A DNA stretch of 64,000 nt from Botryococcus braunii (GCA_002005505.1 KV908599.1:139576-203575), one strand, 5' to 3'. Positions 1 through 9,679 are shown, numbered from the stretch's first letter. Notes: generated by a model from the letters alone, not told the origin. Program-made: numbers and translations.

Positions 1-14
1 ACAATGGGGCTGCT

Positions 15-840
15 GTGGCCGGGGCTGCCCTCCGGCGCAAGCGTCGGCGCACCAGTCCGGACTCCCTCACCCCCTCCAGCCGGGATGTCGAGGGTACCCT
101 CACAGCTCAGGTCCGCAAGGTCCCCAAGGTCACGCTCCCGGGGCCCGCTCACGAGACCCCAAGCTCCCTCGGCACGATGGAGCAAATCGGGTTGGCCAGC
201 CCGAGTGAGCTTACCCGCGAGACCGATGGGTACGAATCCCTACTTGGCAAACTTGAGAAGGCTTACACATACGATCCGTGGTTGGCAGCGCGTGCGAATA
301 GAAGGAAGGTTAGTCTAAAGGGAGGCTTTTGGGAGAGGAATGGACGGAAATATGTTCCTGCATTGTTTGAGGAAAGGAAAGATGGGGAACTTGTCGTGGA
401 GAACCTACGACGTGGAATTTTGGAAGCTTTACATGATCCACCTCATGTTGGTCACCCTGGAGTAACTCGCATGTACGAGCTTGTAACAAGGGAATGGTAT
501 TGGCCGGGAATGTATGAGGATGTCAAAGCCTATGTTGCTCATTGTGACTCTTGTCAACGAGTCAAGGCTCGGAATACTTTGCCTGCTGGTCTTCTTCACC
601 CCTTGCAAATACCAGGAAGGAAGTGGCAAAGTGTGTCTATGGACTTTATTACTAACCTCCCACAGACCCCAAGTGGAAATGATGCTATTTGATTTGTCGT
701 GGATAGGCTTAACAAGTGTGCTCATTTTGCTGCTACAACAATGAAAGCTGATGCTTATACTCTAGCACAATTGTTAAGGACATGGGTGTGGATGTATCGT
801 GGATCCCGGGTGTGGTGGCATTGTGGATCACAAGCCACTC
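15..840 (+). pseudogene. Ty3/gypsy integrase fragment of element A
   Basis: The reading frame 15-692 encodes the linker after RNase H and the integrase N-terminal H2C2 zinc finger (HVGHPGVTRMYELV, then CDSCQRVKA), followed by the start of the integrase core (WQSVSMDFITNLP). An in-frame TGA at 690-692 stands where related copies in this window (for example 53907-57185) have a tryptophan codon, so it is probably a TGG to TGA mutation. The core continues in frame as FVVDRLNKCAHFAATT until about 790 and then loses similarity; the rest of the catalytic core and any chromodomain are missing. Non-functional relic; the family assignment is firm. Confidence 0.85.
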
Positions 841-1553
841 ACTGGCGAACGCGGCCGCACTCTGGACGATCCGAACGAGCCAAATGAGGATAGCTGGAAA
901 TAACTTGCACAGGTCACGCGTTGTTGCCACAATAAAGTGGAAGAATACAGAGAGAGTCACGGGCTCCCGCCATTGCCTCCCAAGGGCACGACTTCTAGGG
1001 TCCACCCTTAGGGTCCCGTCGACCGGTTGGCCCTCCTTGGAGGGGTCTCTCTGTATGGCCATATGGACTTTGGATAGGCTAGGGTAAGGCTGCCTTACCC
1101 GGTAGGGTTGACCATGGGTCCCTTACCTGGATAGATTTTTGTGCACATTAGGTGTATGGCCTTTTCACTTCACTACCACACCTGATCAATATGGTGCAAT
1201 ACTGGCGTAATACTGGACTATATGTGGAAATTGGACTCCCCTTGGACTCTGGACTTTTGGACATCTGGACTTTTAGCTCTGCCCTTGTGTCTCATTTTGG
1301 CTGTTCATCATGTGGACTTTCGTTTTTCTTTCAGTGTTTTGTCTTTTGTTCTGTTAGTCATGCCTGATCCTTGTTGTTATTGCATTATGGTGGGGACCCC
1401 GATACGCAGCATTCGGCTGGGGTCTGGCAACACGGGAGGCGGGTTGCCCGTAGGTCTAAGTCTGAGTCTCCGCATGTTGGAAGGTCTTGTTCCTTTGTTT
1501 GTCTTGTCTGTTTGTTGTTGCGCTCTGCCTTCTGCGCGGGGACGCACAGGAAT
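841..1553 (+). other. Non-coding 3' region of element A
   Basis: Between the broken integrase and the polypurine tract I see no supported gene. Short open frames are present (1222-1617, for instance) but show no recognisable motif and overlap each other. Confidence 0.5.
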
Positions 1554-1564
1554 AAGGGGGGGAG
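1554..1564 (+). other. Polypurine tract of element A
   Basis: AAGGGGGGGAG lies two bases before the TG that starts the candidate LTR. It resembles the G-rich tracts bordering the 3' LTRs of elements F, G and M in this window. Plus-strand DNA priming site by family analogy. Confidence 0.65.
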
Positions 1565-1566
1565 TA

Positions 1567-1995
1567 TGTAGTGAGGTGCCGCGTCAGCGCGACGCGTCTC
1601 ACGTCCCCTGCGCGTAGGATGTGCGCGTAAGCATAATGTTCGTAATGGTGTGCGCGTAGTTCATGTTTCTTCGTGCCCTTTGGGATACGAGTAGATCTCG
1701 TTGTCCTTGTGTGTAGGAAAATGACTGTAATATCCTAGTGGGTCTCCTCTCGTCATCCATATCGTTATGCTCGCGAGAGCATCTCGTAGAGGGACGACGT
1801 AGCCGGATCCGCGCATAGGTGGACTAGGAACTCGGGTGGTTATCATTGTCTTTGGGTTTTTGCTGCTACGAGTGAGACATCTAGCATTCTCTACATTGTT
1901 CATTATATATTGTTCTTTGGAGACTCGGACGACCTGCGTGAGGAGGGCTGCGAACTTGTAACGGATTGGAACTTCGATTTCTACCTTCGGTGTCA
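1567..1995 (+). repeat. Candidate 3' LTR of element A
   Basis: Starts TGTAGTGAGG directly after the polypurine tract and is read to a CA at 1994-1995, where element B begins. The left boundary rests on the tract; the right one rests on the change of content. A second copy is not in the window. Confidence 0.5.
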
Positions 1996-2793
1996 CCCTT
2001 GCCTGATACCCTTGCTTAGCTTGTTATAAATCTTAGTTACACGTCTCACTTCGTTAAACAGTACATCCTTAAACTCCTGCAAAAGCTCCTCCAACTCTGG
2101 CACATTGTGTGCATCAGTATCTGGACTGTCAGTCACTGCATTTAATTGAACAACATAGATTGATTCACCCAACTTCACCATCTCTTCTACTTCCATAGAT
2201 GAGATCACATATTCTGGCATGCCTGACCTCTGACACCCCAACAATACATGTGTTTTGTTGTCATGAGTCAAGGACACAGCATTCAATTTCCAATTAACAA
2301 CTGGGTTAAAAGCAGTGAGCCAAGGTTTGCCCAAGACAAGATCATAATACATCAACTCAGTAGGGAGGCAGGTGACTCTAAAACCCAATGTCCCAACAGT
2401 CAGGTCAGTTGACACACTATGTCCTACCATAGATGTTCTCCCATCAGCCACTCTTACAGTAACATGTGAACTCAAAGATTCAGTGGGAAGGGCAAGCTCC
2501 TGCACAAGTTTATCATCAATAAAATTTGCAGATGCTCCACTGTCTAACAAAATCCTGACAGTCCTACCAGCAAGAGTTCCCTCAAACTCAATACAAGTAG
2601 CTGAAAGATCAGGACCATCCACAATGTGTCTACTGTCTAGCTGGACAAAAGAGTCAAAACAGGTTGCAGGCAGTGGCTTCTTCTTCACACCGAGACAGCC
2701 AGACTGTACCAAACAACTAAACAAGGGCAAGCCTGTATGGGAATTGCAATGGGGTGTGCACATAGTGGTGGAAGATAAACCCAATGCAGCCAA
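1993..2793 (-). pseudogene. Retropepsin (aspartic protease) region of element B
   Basis: The frame holds a retroviral-type aspartic protease: VRILLDSGASANFIDD (catalytic DSGA), then VRVADGRTS and LVLGKPWL, which match the flap region and the second hydrophobic-G motif of Ty3 proteases. The last residues, ELLQEFKDVLFNEV, resemble the linker before reverse transcriptase, after which the frame ends at the junction with element A. It lies in the same frame as gag but is separated by a stop at 3238 and a region open only in another frame (2685-3194), so at least one frameshift exists. Broken polyprotein segment. Confidence 0.8.
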
Positions 2794-3237
2794 AATGTAG
2801 CCGAAAGTAGCAATTCATGTGATTGCTGTGAAGTAGTCCCTTCCAGCACCTGTCCACAGTGACTTGAACAAGAAAGCACAGTCAATCTGGTCCCTGGTAA
2901 CAACTGTGACACAAGCTGGCTGACAGAATCCTCTCTATCACTACTATCAACAAACAAAACAACATGAGCATCACTATCAATAAGGTGAGGAGCTGCATCT
3001 CTCTTACACATGCTCTCAGGACTAGCTAGGTCACTGGCAGAGGGGGATGTCTGAAACTCTCTACACAAACCATGCCCACCTACAATATGGGTCATGAAAT
3101 TATGGTAACAACTGTGGAAATAATTCTGCAGATGACCAAGCTCATACAAAACAGGAATACCATACTGGGGCTCTGAACAGTTGGCTGGCATCATAAACAG
3201 GACTCACACTGCTGTTTTACCAAGAAAGACCCACAAA
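2794..3237 (-). pseudogene. Gag-protease spacer of element B, frameshifted
   Basis: On the minus strand a frame different from both gag and protease is open over 3194-2685, encoding Ser- and Asp-rich sequence without a known motif. It probably joins gag to the protease in the original polyprotein, through one or two frameshifts. I do not recognise a function. Confidence 0.45.
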
Positions 3238-4275
3238 TCAAGTAGTACTTGACTTGCGCTTGGGTTGTCTGAGCTCTGGATGCAATTTCCAGCAACGCTC
3301 TGCTGCGTGTCCTGCCTTGCCACAATGTGCGCAGGGCTGCGCAGAAGTTTTTGTCGGGCCTGGTGACTTGGAGTCAGGGGAGAACTTTGGAGCAGGGTTC
3401 ACAGGCTTAGACGGTCCTGGAAGGTCTGATATTGTCACAGCATGCTTGAAGTGGTCTTCCAAGGTCTGGGGATACTGTAGGGAGATGCTTTTCTGAAGAT
3501 CAGCCCTGCAGCCAGCCAAAAATAAGTGACACAAAGTCTCTTCTGCAAATGCCTTTGGAACCTTTGACCTCAATGCATTAAATGTTGCAATATAGCTTCG
3601 CATGTCAGTCTTTCCCTGTGAGAGACTCAGCAACTGCTCTAAATGCCTCTTATGCAGCTCTACAGGCCTAAAAGCAGCAGTAAGTGCAGTCACAAACGAT
3701 TCCCACGTCCCATAAGCAGCAAGACTCCCTGAAGGAATTAACTTAAACTGCCCAGTCCACCAATCCAATGCTTTTCCTCGCAAAAACATCGCTGCCACCT
3801 CTACAGACCTCCTCGTCTGTAGATCTACATCGTACGCACGCAAATACATCTCGGTTTGCATGAGCCATGGATCCAACTTCATTGGATCTCCCTCAAACAC
3901 AGCCGGATCCGGGAATTTAAGAGAAGGCTTCCCTGAACTGGTGGACGACGCTGTTGCCGGTGCCGGCATGGACGTTGGCACAGGCTGAGGCGCCACCACT
4001 GGTGCAGGCTGAGCCAGCGCCAGCTGAATCACTTTCTCTAACCCATCTATGATGTTTTGAGTCGGCGTCGGAGTAGGGGCAAGCGAAGGAACACCAGATC
4101 CACTAGCAACGGCTAGTTGCGGCAGAGCACCGATGTCTTGTAAATGCCTTATCATAACAGCAGGATCTACAGCTGATAAGTCTACATCTTCATCATCCTG
4201 AAGATCTAAAGCTGGATCTTGCTCAATAGGGCTACGAGCACGGGCTCTCGAACCGGAACGCGGATGCCGCGACAT
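3238..4275 (-). CDS. Gag of Ty3 element B
   Basis: 345 residues starting at an ATG 58 bases downstream of the primer-binding site. The N-terminus is Arg/Ser-rich, residues about 60-130 are Pro/Ala-rich, and residues about 120-290 fit the retrotransposon gag capsid fold (FPDPAVFEGDPMKLDPWL, FLRGKALDWW, then the LSQGKTDMRSYIATFNAL region). A CCHC zinc knuckle, CAHCGKAGHAAERC, lies near residue 320. Gag forms the virus-like particle and packages RNA in the cytoplasm. The frame is intact, although the protease downstream is out of phase. Confidence 0.85.
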   Translation of the reverse strand: MSRHPRSGSRARARSPIEQDPALDLQDDEDVDLSAVDPAVMIRHLQDIGALPQLAVASGSGVPSLAPTPTPTQNIIDGLEKVIQLALAQPAPVVAPQPVPTSMPAPATASSTSSGKPSLKFPDPAVFEGDPMKLDPWLMQTEMYLRAYDVDLQTRRSVEVAAMFLRGKALDWWTGQFKLIPSGSLAAYGTWESFVTALTAAFRPVELHKRHLEQLLSLSQGKTDMRSYIATFNALRSKVPKAFAEETLCHLFLAGCRADLQKSISLQYPQTLEDHFKHAVTISDLPGPSKPVNPAPKFSPDSKSPGPTKTSAQPCAHCGKAGHAAERCWKLHPELRQPKRKSSTT

Positions 4276-4333
4276 AATGAACTGCGAGAGAAAAGGAAAC
4301 GCACCACGAACAACGACAAGGAACTAATCCTTG

Positions 4334-4345
4334 TCGCCGATACCA
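4334..4345 (-). other. Primer-binding site of element B
   Basis: Minus strand reads TGGTATCGGCGA, one base inside the LTR. The same 12-mer follows the 5' LTR of elements E, F and G here. TGG is the complement of a tRNA 3' CCA; the first eight bases resemble the plant-type initiator Met site, but I cannot name the tRNA with certainty. Confidence 0.8.
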
Positions 4346-4346
4346 C

Positions 4347-4607
4347 TGTAGCGTTAACTAAGCGGAAGAGGTTTTTATGAGACAGTGAGACGTTCGTGGT
4401 GTGCAACGAAAGAGTGTTACATGATTGATTCGCAAGCCCACTCTTAAACCCAGGGTGGGTTGAATTATACTGTACTGCCTCAGACGCGTAGTCGGGCAAC
4501 CGAGCGAACTATCTGAGCGAGGTTGTACTGCGAACCCAGATCACATGGCAAGTCAATGAGCAATGCCAAGGACCATACTAGAGCATTATACCCTAGGAAA
4601 TGCTACA
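4347..4607 (-). repeat. 5' LTR of element B
   Basis: 261 bp with short inverted ends (TGTAGC...GCTACA). It abuts the primer-binding site on the left and the interrupted virus-like gene on the right. The partner LTR is not in the window, so the outer boundary rests on the inverted ends and on resumption of the viral repeat pattern at 4608. Confidence 0.65.
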
Positions 4608-6479
4608 TAATGTCACCGCAAGCTACCTGTTCGGCAATGCCTCACAGCTCACGGATCTGCCCACGAATGTCTTCACGGGCTTGTTGAACAACAACCAGCT
4701 CCCCTCTTCCATCAACGTCCCAGGTGCCATCGTGTCGAATACCTCTATCTCAACAGCTGGTAATGTCACCGCTAGCTACCTGTTCGGCAACGCCTCACAA
4801 CTCACGGGAATCAGAAACGCCCAGCTGCCCTCGACGATCGGGTTCAACAGCATTCTGGCAAACACATCACTTGTCCTTGGGGCCGCGGCATCCCTCGCTG
4901 GCTCCCTCCTCAGCGGAACGCTTCTCGGAGGCAACTTGACAACCCCCGTCTCCACTCTCGTCTCAAATGCTTCCGTCCAAAAGGGAGGGTTTTTCATTGG
5001 GGATGGGTCGTTCCTGTCGAACATACGCCCCAGGAGCATAAACGGTTCGATAACCAACGCTCAACTACCGTCCACTATCAGTGTGCCTCTCAATACATCG
5101 GGGAACATCTCTGCCAACTTCTTCCTCGGAAATATTCAAAACGCCTCGGCTATTCAAAACTCCCAATTGCCTTCCAACCCCGCATTTTGAGGCACTGTTC
5201 AAGCAGCTGCGTTCTCTACATCAAGAGGGATATAGACGGCGAGCAATTTCATCTGGAACATCTCGCTTTGTAACGGATTGACGAACGGCCAGCTCCCAAG
5301 CTCGATCTCTATACGAGGAAACATCAACTCGAACGCATCCATCACGGCCACAGGCAACATCTCGACCCCTCTGTTCGTCAACGCAGGCTATTTTTTCGGA
5401 AACGGCTCACAGCTCACGGGACTCACCAATACCAAGCTTCCAAACAATATCTCGTGTAGCTATTTAACAGTCAATATATCTCTTCAATCGACAGGTGCAG
5501 CCACGTTGGCGGGGTTATTCTGTGGAAACGTGAATCTGTCGCGTGGGGTCCGCACGAGCTTTGGAAGTATAATCAATTGCGACACGATCACGTCGAACGT
5601 GGGTGCGTTTCCAGGCTGGGCTCAAGCCAACACGTACTGGCTCGCATCGACGCAAGCATGGAATGCCTCGGGGCCCACGACATCCACGTACATGGTTTCA
5701 GGAAATTGGGCCCGTCAACTTACTATGGGGGGACGACCACGAGCAGCATGCCCATCATTTTAGCGAATTGCTCACTGTATTCGTGGGGATTCATTTTTGC
5801 GGACGGAGGAATGTTGAGCAACATCCGAGGTCAGAACATCGCGACACAAATTAACAACAATTTCCTGCCCACGACGGTGAAGATAGGAGGCACCCTACGA
5901 GCAAACGGGGGGACGACCTTGACATCCACGCTCGGGGTCAATGGAAACACCTCTCCGTCTTCCTCGTACCCCCTGTCCGTGCAGGGAGGGGCTTATTTCC
6001 AAGGGAATCTCGCGTTTCACGGAGGAGCGTACTTCGATTCGTATAATGGGTTGAGTGAAAACGGTATTTCTATCGTTTGGGGAGGGACTAACACGAGCAC
6101 TTTTGTCTTTCAAAGCGACACGAACGTAGTGACGTACAACAAAGTGGGAGTGGCTACCTGGTCGACAGGACCGATCAACTCTGACCGATGGTTCAAGAAA
6201 AACGTACGAGATATGGGGACCGTTTCGAGCACGTTGAGAAACATCAAGGCCCGCAGGTTTGAATATATAGACGACTCATCAAATACGGGGCAAGTTGGTT
6301 TTATGGTGGACGAAGTCACCCCCTTCTTACCCGAGGTCGTTCAACCTATAAGGAACCCAGAAACGGGGACGGTCAACAACCTCATCAGATACGAGAAAGT
6401 GACACCGTATCTGGTTCAAGCATTCCAGGAGCTCGATATCCGAGTCTCTGCACTCGAGAAGGGCACAAAAAATAAATGA
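4608..6479 (+). pseudogene. Giant-virus-like fibre/tail protein with C-terminal peptidase S74 chaperone domain, broken
   Basis: Repeats of the type GNVTASYLFGNASQLTGI and NAQLPSTI fill the first 1.1 kb, a beaded beta pattern common in fibre-like proteins of large DNA viruses and phages. From about 6180 the C-terminus SDRWFKKNVRDMGTVSST through FEYIDDSS, VGFMVDEVTPFLPEVV and VTPYLVQAFQELDIRVSALE matches the intramolecular chaperone of endosialidase (peptidase S74), which trimerises fibres and cleaves itself after folding; the conserved Ser-Asp at the cleavage site is visible. The gene is broken by a stop at 5188 and by frame changes near 5190-5280 and 5750. Its 5' part is displaced by element B. 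Viral origin is inferred from domain and repeat type. Confidence 0.8.
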
Positions 6480-6486
6480 ACATCCC

Positions 6487-7092
6487 ATGGACGACCCAAT
6501 GACATCCATTCATCACGCCTTCAGCAAGATCTCCTACGAGCCTATCGAAGTCCAGAAAAGATACGCCCAGGACCTGGGTTACGAACGGGATGACGAGCTG
6601 TCTGGCCGAAGCCATGCCGTGTTTCACAACCCCTCCTCGAAAAACACTGTTCTGGCTTTCAGAGGCACGCAAGACATCGCGGACCACGCGGTGGACGGGC
6701 TGACCCTTCTGAACATGGGCTGTCATGCCTCTCGATATCGGAACGCTGCTCGGGTCGCTAGGCAGGTTATAAACAGATATGGATCACAGAATACGTTGAC
6801 GACTGGTCATTCTCTGGGGGGAGCGATTGCCGTGGAAGTCAACAGACAGACAGGGTTGAAATCTACTGCATTCAATCCTTTGTCCAGTCTCGGGGGAAAA
6901 GTGACGGGGCCAATCGAACGAACGTACTGCGACACCGTCGGCGCATCGACGACGCGGTGTAAAAATGCACGAAACAGCACGGTGTACAAAGTCGGTACCG
7001 ACCCCGTGGCCATGCGATACAGAGGGGCAGATCAAAGGATCGTTCGGGTCCGTCAAAAGATGAAGAATCCACATACCCTCGATAATTTTTAA
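6487..7092 (+). CDS. Class 3 (alpha/beta-hydrolase) lipase-like protein, giant-virus type
   Basis: 201 residues starting at an ATG just downstream of the fibre gene. The sequence VLAFRGTQDIADHAVDG resembles the oxyanion region of class 3 lipases, and TTGHSLGGAIAVEVNRQ carries the nucleophile elbow GHSLGG with the catalytic Ser near residue 109. A downstream Asp (GTDPVAMRYRG) and His (NPHTLDNF, at the C-terminus) are in the right order to complete the triad. It probably hydrolyses acylglycerol or phospholipid esters. At about 200 residues it is near a minimal fold; no signal peptide is evident. The frame is fully intact, unlike its neighbours. Similar lipases occur in several algal giant viruses; a cellular origin is not excluded. 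Confidence 0.8.
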   Translation: MDDPMTSIHHAFSKISYEPIEVQKRYAQDLGYERDDELSGRSHAVFHNPSSKNTVLAFRGTQDIADHAVDGLTLLNMGCHASRYRNAARVARQVINRYGSQNTLTTGHSLGGAIAVEVNRQTGLKSTAFNPLSSLGGKVTGPIERTYCDTVGASTTRCKNARNSTVYKVGTDPVAMRYRGADQRIVRVRQKMKNPHTLDNF

Positions 7093-7107
7093 TTCCCATA
7101 GTGTATA

Positions 7108-7453
7108 TGGCCACGAAACGAGCGAGGTGCGATGCCTGCAAGAAGAGGAAAAACGATGCGCATGCAAGTCTTCTGGGGTTCGCCAGCACGTGACAGTAAA
7201 GATCGATCAAAGCAAGAGGAATGCTTCGGGCAAAGCGGGTATGCCGATGATCATTCCAGGGGGTGGTGGGGGCGGCGGCGGTCCGTCAGTAATCACCTTG
7301 CCCATGCCTTCGCATAATTTCCACGACATCGTCAACCCGTCGATGCCTCCCATATACCAGACCCACATCAGCAGAATGTCTTCGTCCACGAGCGCCGATG
7401 TTATAAAATGGGGATCATCAGGCGTACTTGGGAAATTTTCAATGCACATCTGA
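7108..7453 (+). pseudogene. Small Cys-rich, Gly-rich protein, probably viral, frameshifted
   Basis: An ATG at 7108 opens MATKRARCDACKKRKN, after which the frame shifts by one near 7146; the other frame continues RCACKSSG and later a run of eight Gly (about 7259-7283) followed by Ser/Pro-rich sequence to a stop at 7453. The pair C-x2-C ... C-x-C suggests a small zinc-binding start. Position right after the lipase and similar base composition suggest it belongs to the same viral fragment. The minus strand is also open (7207-7617), so the coding strand is not certain. Function unknown. Confidence 0.4.
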
Positions 7454-8082
7454 TGAGATTCCCCCACATTCATTTGCATGTTTGAAGAGGCCAAATAAGG
7501 TACAGCTGCATAAGGTACAGGTGTACTGCATGATACGTTGTTGATATACTTGGAGTATAGAATCAATGTGCAAGTATATTGACCGATAAAAGACATTTGG
7601 GACTTATGCATGAGCATTCAAATAAAGTTAAAGGGCCTGCAGACTTGATCCTGGAGTGTACAGGGTGTTACGGACTTACAGTAGAAGATCCGGGGTGCAG
7701 TTACGGTACTTATCGTGAGATTCCAGTAAGTTAGACGTAAATGCGCCATCTCCGAGTGGGTTAGAAGTCTCAGAAACTAACTCGGTGATCGAATCTTGAT
7801 CCGAACGTGTTCACGGAGCTCGTATCTTTTCGTCGAGTCATTTCACGGAGCGTGCGTTCGGCTCCGAGGCTCTAGATCGGACCTTTTGTGGATAGATCTT
7901 GTCGTTTACACGGGCTAAGATATGTTCGAGTCGGATTCGGGAAGAAACCGGTAGGACTGAACGGTAAGTGTACGGTTCTACAAACTCACGCATAGTACGG
8001 AGCGGCAGATCAGCTCTCCGTAGTGTTAGAGTGACAAAGACAAGCAAATGCAGAGGAGGCAATGTTGTCAGACCTCCTGAGG
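7454..8082. other. Intergenic stretch; end of viral fragment and probable U3 of element L
   Basis: I see no gene. A TGTTACGG at 7668 could be the 5' end of the L LTR, but without a second copy this cannot be tested. The remainder up to the TATA-like box has no recognisable feature. Confidence 0.4.
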
Positions 8083-8090
8083 TATTTAAG
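8083..8090 (+). promoter_or_regulatory. TATA-like box upstream of L leader copy 1
   Basis: TATTTAAG lies 30 bases before the start of leader copy 1 (8113) and no similar box lies 30 bases before copy 2. This is the canonical distance to a transcription start and supports initiation at copy 1. Confidence 0.5.
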
Positions 8091-8112
8091 GGGTTAAGGC
8101 AGAGGGACTGGT

Positions 8113-8379
8113 CAGTTCATACGTTGTCGAACTCCAGTCTGTAAAGCCCTCCAAGCGGATAAGGGCTGTCCAACTGCTTTATGCTAAGTGTTGCTGACGA
8201 TTGCAATACTTGCAGGTATCCCTATATGTTATGCTTAGCTTAGTGAGTCGCATTAACACACACACACACATTGTAACAGTTCATACGTTGTCGAACTCCA
8301 GTCTGTGAAGCCCTCCAAGCGGATAAGGGCTGTCCAACTGCTTTATGCTAAGTGTTGCTGACGAATGCAATACTTGCAG
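8113..8379 (+). repeat. Element L LTR core: tandem leader copies with splice-like junctions
   Basis: A 103-bp unit occurs at 8113-8215 and again at 8277-8379 with two mismatches seen. Copy 1 ends CTTGCAG and is followed by GTATCC (donor-like); copy 2 ends CTTGCAG, acceptor-like, and is preceded by TTGTAA at 8271-8276. This is the same layout as in the LTRs of D, I, J and H, so I read it as the LTR of a copia-type element L, although its partner LTR is outside the window and I find no half-tRNA site after it. Confidence 0.65.
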
Positions 8380-8440
8380 GATGTCTTAAATGTGTGTAGG
8401 TCGACGCTAGCCGTGCCATTCAATAATAGCCGATGATGGC

Positions 8441-9241
8441 ATGCGCGAGGCCCCATCCGTCCACGTCCCACGTCCAACCATCATTTATGACGACTTCGAC
8501 GTTCACATACCGCGTGCCCGAGTCGTCGACAGCCCCGTCGACATAAGCGTGCCCCGTTTTAATCCGATTGACACCCCTTACGGCGTGCCGAATCCCATAG
8601 CGACCCAGGTCGACATTCCAGTCCAAGTCCCCCGTTTTGTACGGCAAGAAACAGATGTTCATGTTCAGAGACCGAATTGGGTTCGAAACCCCGTTGACGT
8701 CAGACTCGATGTCCCGAATTGGATCCAAAATCCGATAGACGTCCCTCTGAACGTGCCCAATCTCCGTCCAATTCGAGTGCGGGAGGATCAACCATCGGAG
8801 GGTCAACCATCGGGCGACGCTCAAGATGAGCACGGACGAAACATAGCTCGACGCCGAAATCGGGATGACACACCTCGACTCGGGAGCATACCGCAAGTCC
8901 CCGCGGGACTGCTCGGGACCGCAAATCCCGTGTACATTCGGGGCGTCCCCCGTTGGCTCATGGACATGCCCGAGGTCAACCAAGCCCTACAGGTACCCAT
9001 GCCCGAAGTCGGGCTCGCCGACCGCCACAGGGCGTTGCGTCGCTTCGTAATTGCTCAGCCAGATCATCGCGCACAGAATCTAGGGGGTTTTTCTGCCGCG
9101 GATCGTCAACGATACCAGATGGATTACGCGAACCCTGTGATACGTGCTTTTTTCACACACATGGGGCGTCAGGTCATTAGGTCAGGGCGTAAGGTCATTA
9201 GGCCTCGAACTACGAGCAATCCTTTGGGGTTGCCCCAGTAG
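8441..9241 (+). CDS. Element L ORF1: unknown protein with Val-Asp-Val-Pro repeats
   Basis: 266 residues beginning 61 bases after the end of leader copy 2. The first 110 residues are a degenerate tandem repeat with hydrophobic, Asp and Pro residues alternating (VHVPRP, VHIPRA, VDISVPRF, VDIPVQVPRF, VRLDVPNW, VPLNVPNL). The C-terminal half is basic (RHRALRRFVIAQPDHRAQN, MGRQVIRSGRKVIRP). No zinc knuckle or enzyme motif is visible. From its place behind an LTR-like leader I infer a gag-like role, but homology is not recognised and a viral or host origin is possible. It overlaps the next frame around 9202-9241, so a single frameshifted gene is possible. Confidence 0.5.
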   Translation: MREAPSVHVPRPTIIYDDFDVHIPRARVVDSPVDISVPRFNPIDTPYGVPNPIATQVDIPVQVPRFVRQETDVHVQRPNWVRNPVDVRLDVPNWIQNPIDVPLNVPNLRPIRVREDQPSEGQPSGDAQDEHGRNIARRRNRDDTPRLGSIPQVPAGLLGTANPVYIRGVPRWLMDMPEVNQALQVPMPEVGLADRHRALRRFVIAQPDHRAQNLGGFSAADRQRYQMDYANPVIRAFFTHMGRQVIRSGRKVIRPRTTSNPLGLPQ

Positions 9242-9679
9242 GGATAGCTGTCTTCCTTAACCCCTTGGAAGAAAACAGGCGCCAGCAATGGAATGATAAC
9301 CGCAACCAGCGTGGAGGAAACTTCAATAGGCAACAGCAGCAGCCCTTGCTACAACCGCCACCGCAACAAGACCGGGAACGTGAACGAAGTTGGGCCCCTA
9401 GGCCTAGGCACAACCAGGACCGCCGCCGTGAGCAAGAACCCCGGAACCCTTCGGTAAACCAACTGCCGGTGCCAACCAGAAGCAATCCAAATTCAAACCA
9501 AAACCCCAGGGAACTTGACATTTCTGCCCTTGCACGGGAGTTCGAGAGAATGAAGGTACAACTTGCTGAGTTACAGAGTGGAGCTGTGATTGCCCACTTT
9601 ACTCAGTTTGTGGACGAACCAGAGACCCACCATGAGCAAGCTGAACCCCCAACTGACGGCTACACTGCAGTGGCAGAAG
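9202..9679 (+). pseudogene. Element L ORF2, 5' part (interrupted by element H)
   Basis: Frame +1 is open from a stop at 9199 to the insertion of H at 9679. It encodes a Gln/Asn/Arg/Pro-rich segment (NRQQQQPLLQPPPQQDRE) and then a likely helical stretch, LAREFERMKVQLAELQ. The same frame resumes in phase at 51650 on the far side of H, after one copy of the AGAAG target duplication. The composition recalls the RNA-binding tail of a retroelement gag. No function assigned. Confidence 0.55.

Larger units (their letters stand above)
1..1995 (+). mobile_element. Ty3/gypsy element A, 3' part (5' part outside window)
   Basis: The window opens inside the pol gene of a plus-strand Ty3 element. A pol fragment runs to about 840, a non-coding tail follows, then a purine-rich tract at 1554-1564 and a candidate 3' LTR at 1567-1995. 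The right boundary is placed at 1995 because the sequence turns there into element B in the opposite orientation; the second LTR is not visible, so no target duplication can be tested. The order H2C2 zinc finger, integrase, polypurine tract and LTR is that of Ty3 elements. Confidence 0.7.
1996..4607 (-). mobile_element. Ty3/gypsy element B, gag-protease half with 5' LTR
   Basis: A minus-strand element: 5' LTR 4347-4607, primer-binding site 4334-4345, gag 3238-4275 and a retropepsin frame to 1993. No reverse transcriptase is in the window. Element A's LTR starts exactly where the protease frame stops, so A may have inserted into B and the rest of B may lie outside the window, or B may be truncated. 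Its 5' LTR sits inside the virus-like gene that continues at 4608. Confidence 0.75.

Noticed and set aside
2372..2800. Plus-strand open frame of 142 codons
   Set aside because: Antisense shadow of the element B protease.
7207..7617. Minus-strand 136-codon frame
   Set aside because: Pro run is the complement of the plus-strand Gly run; the plus strand has a Cys-pair start and lies in the orientation of the neighbouring viral genes. Not fully excluded.
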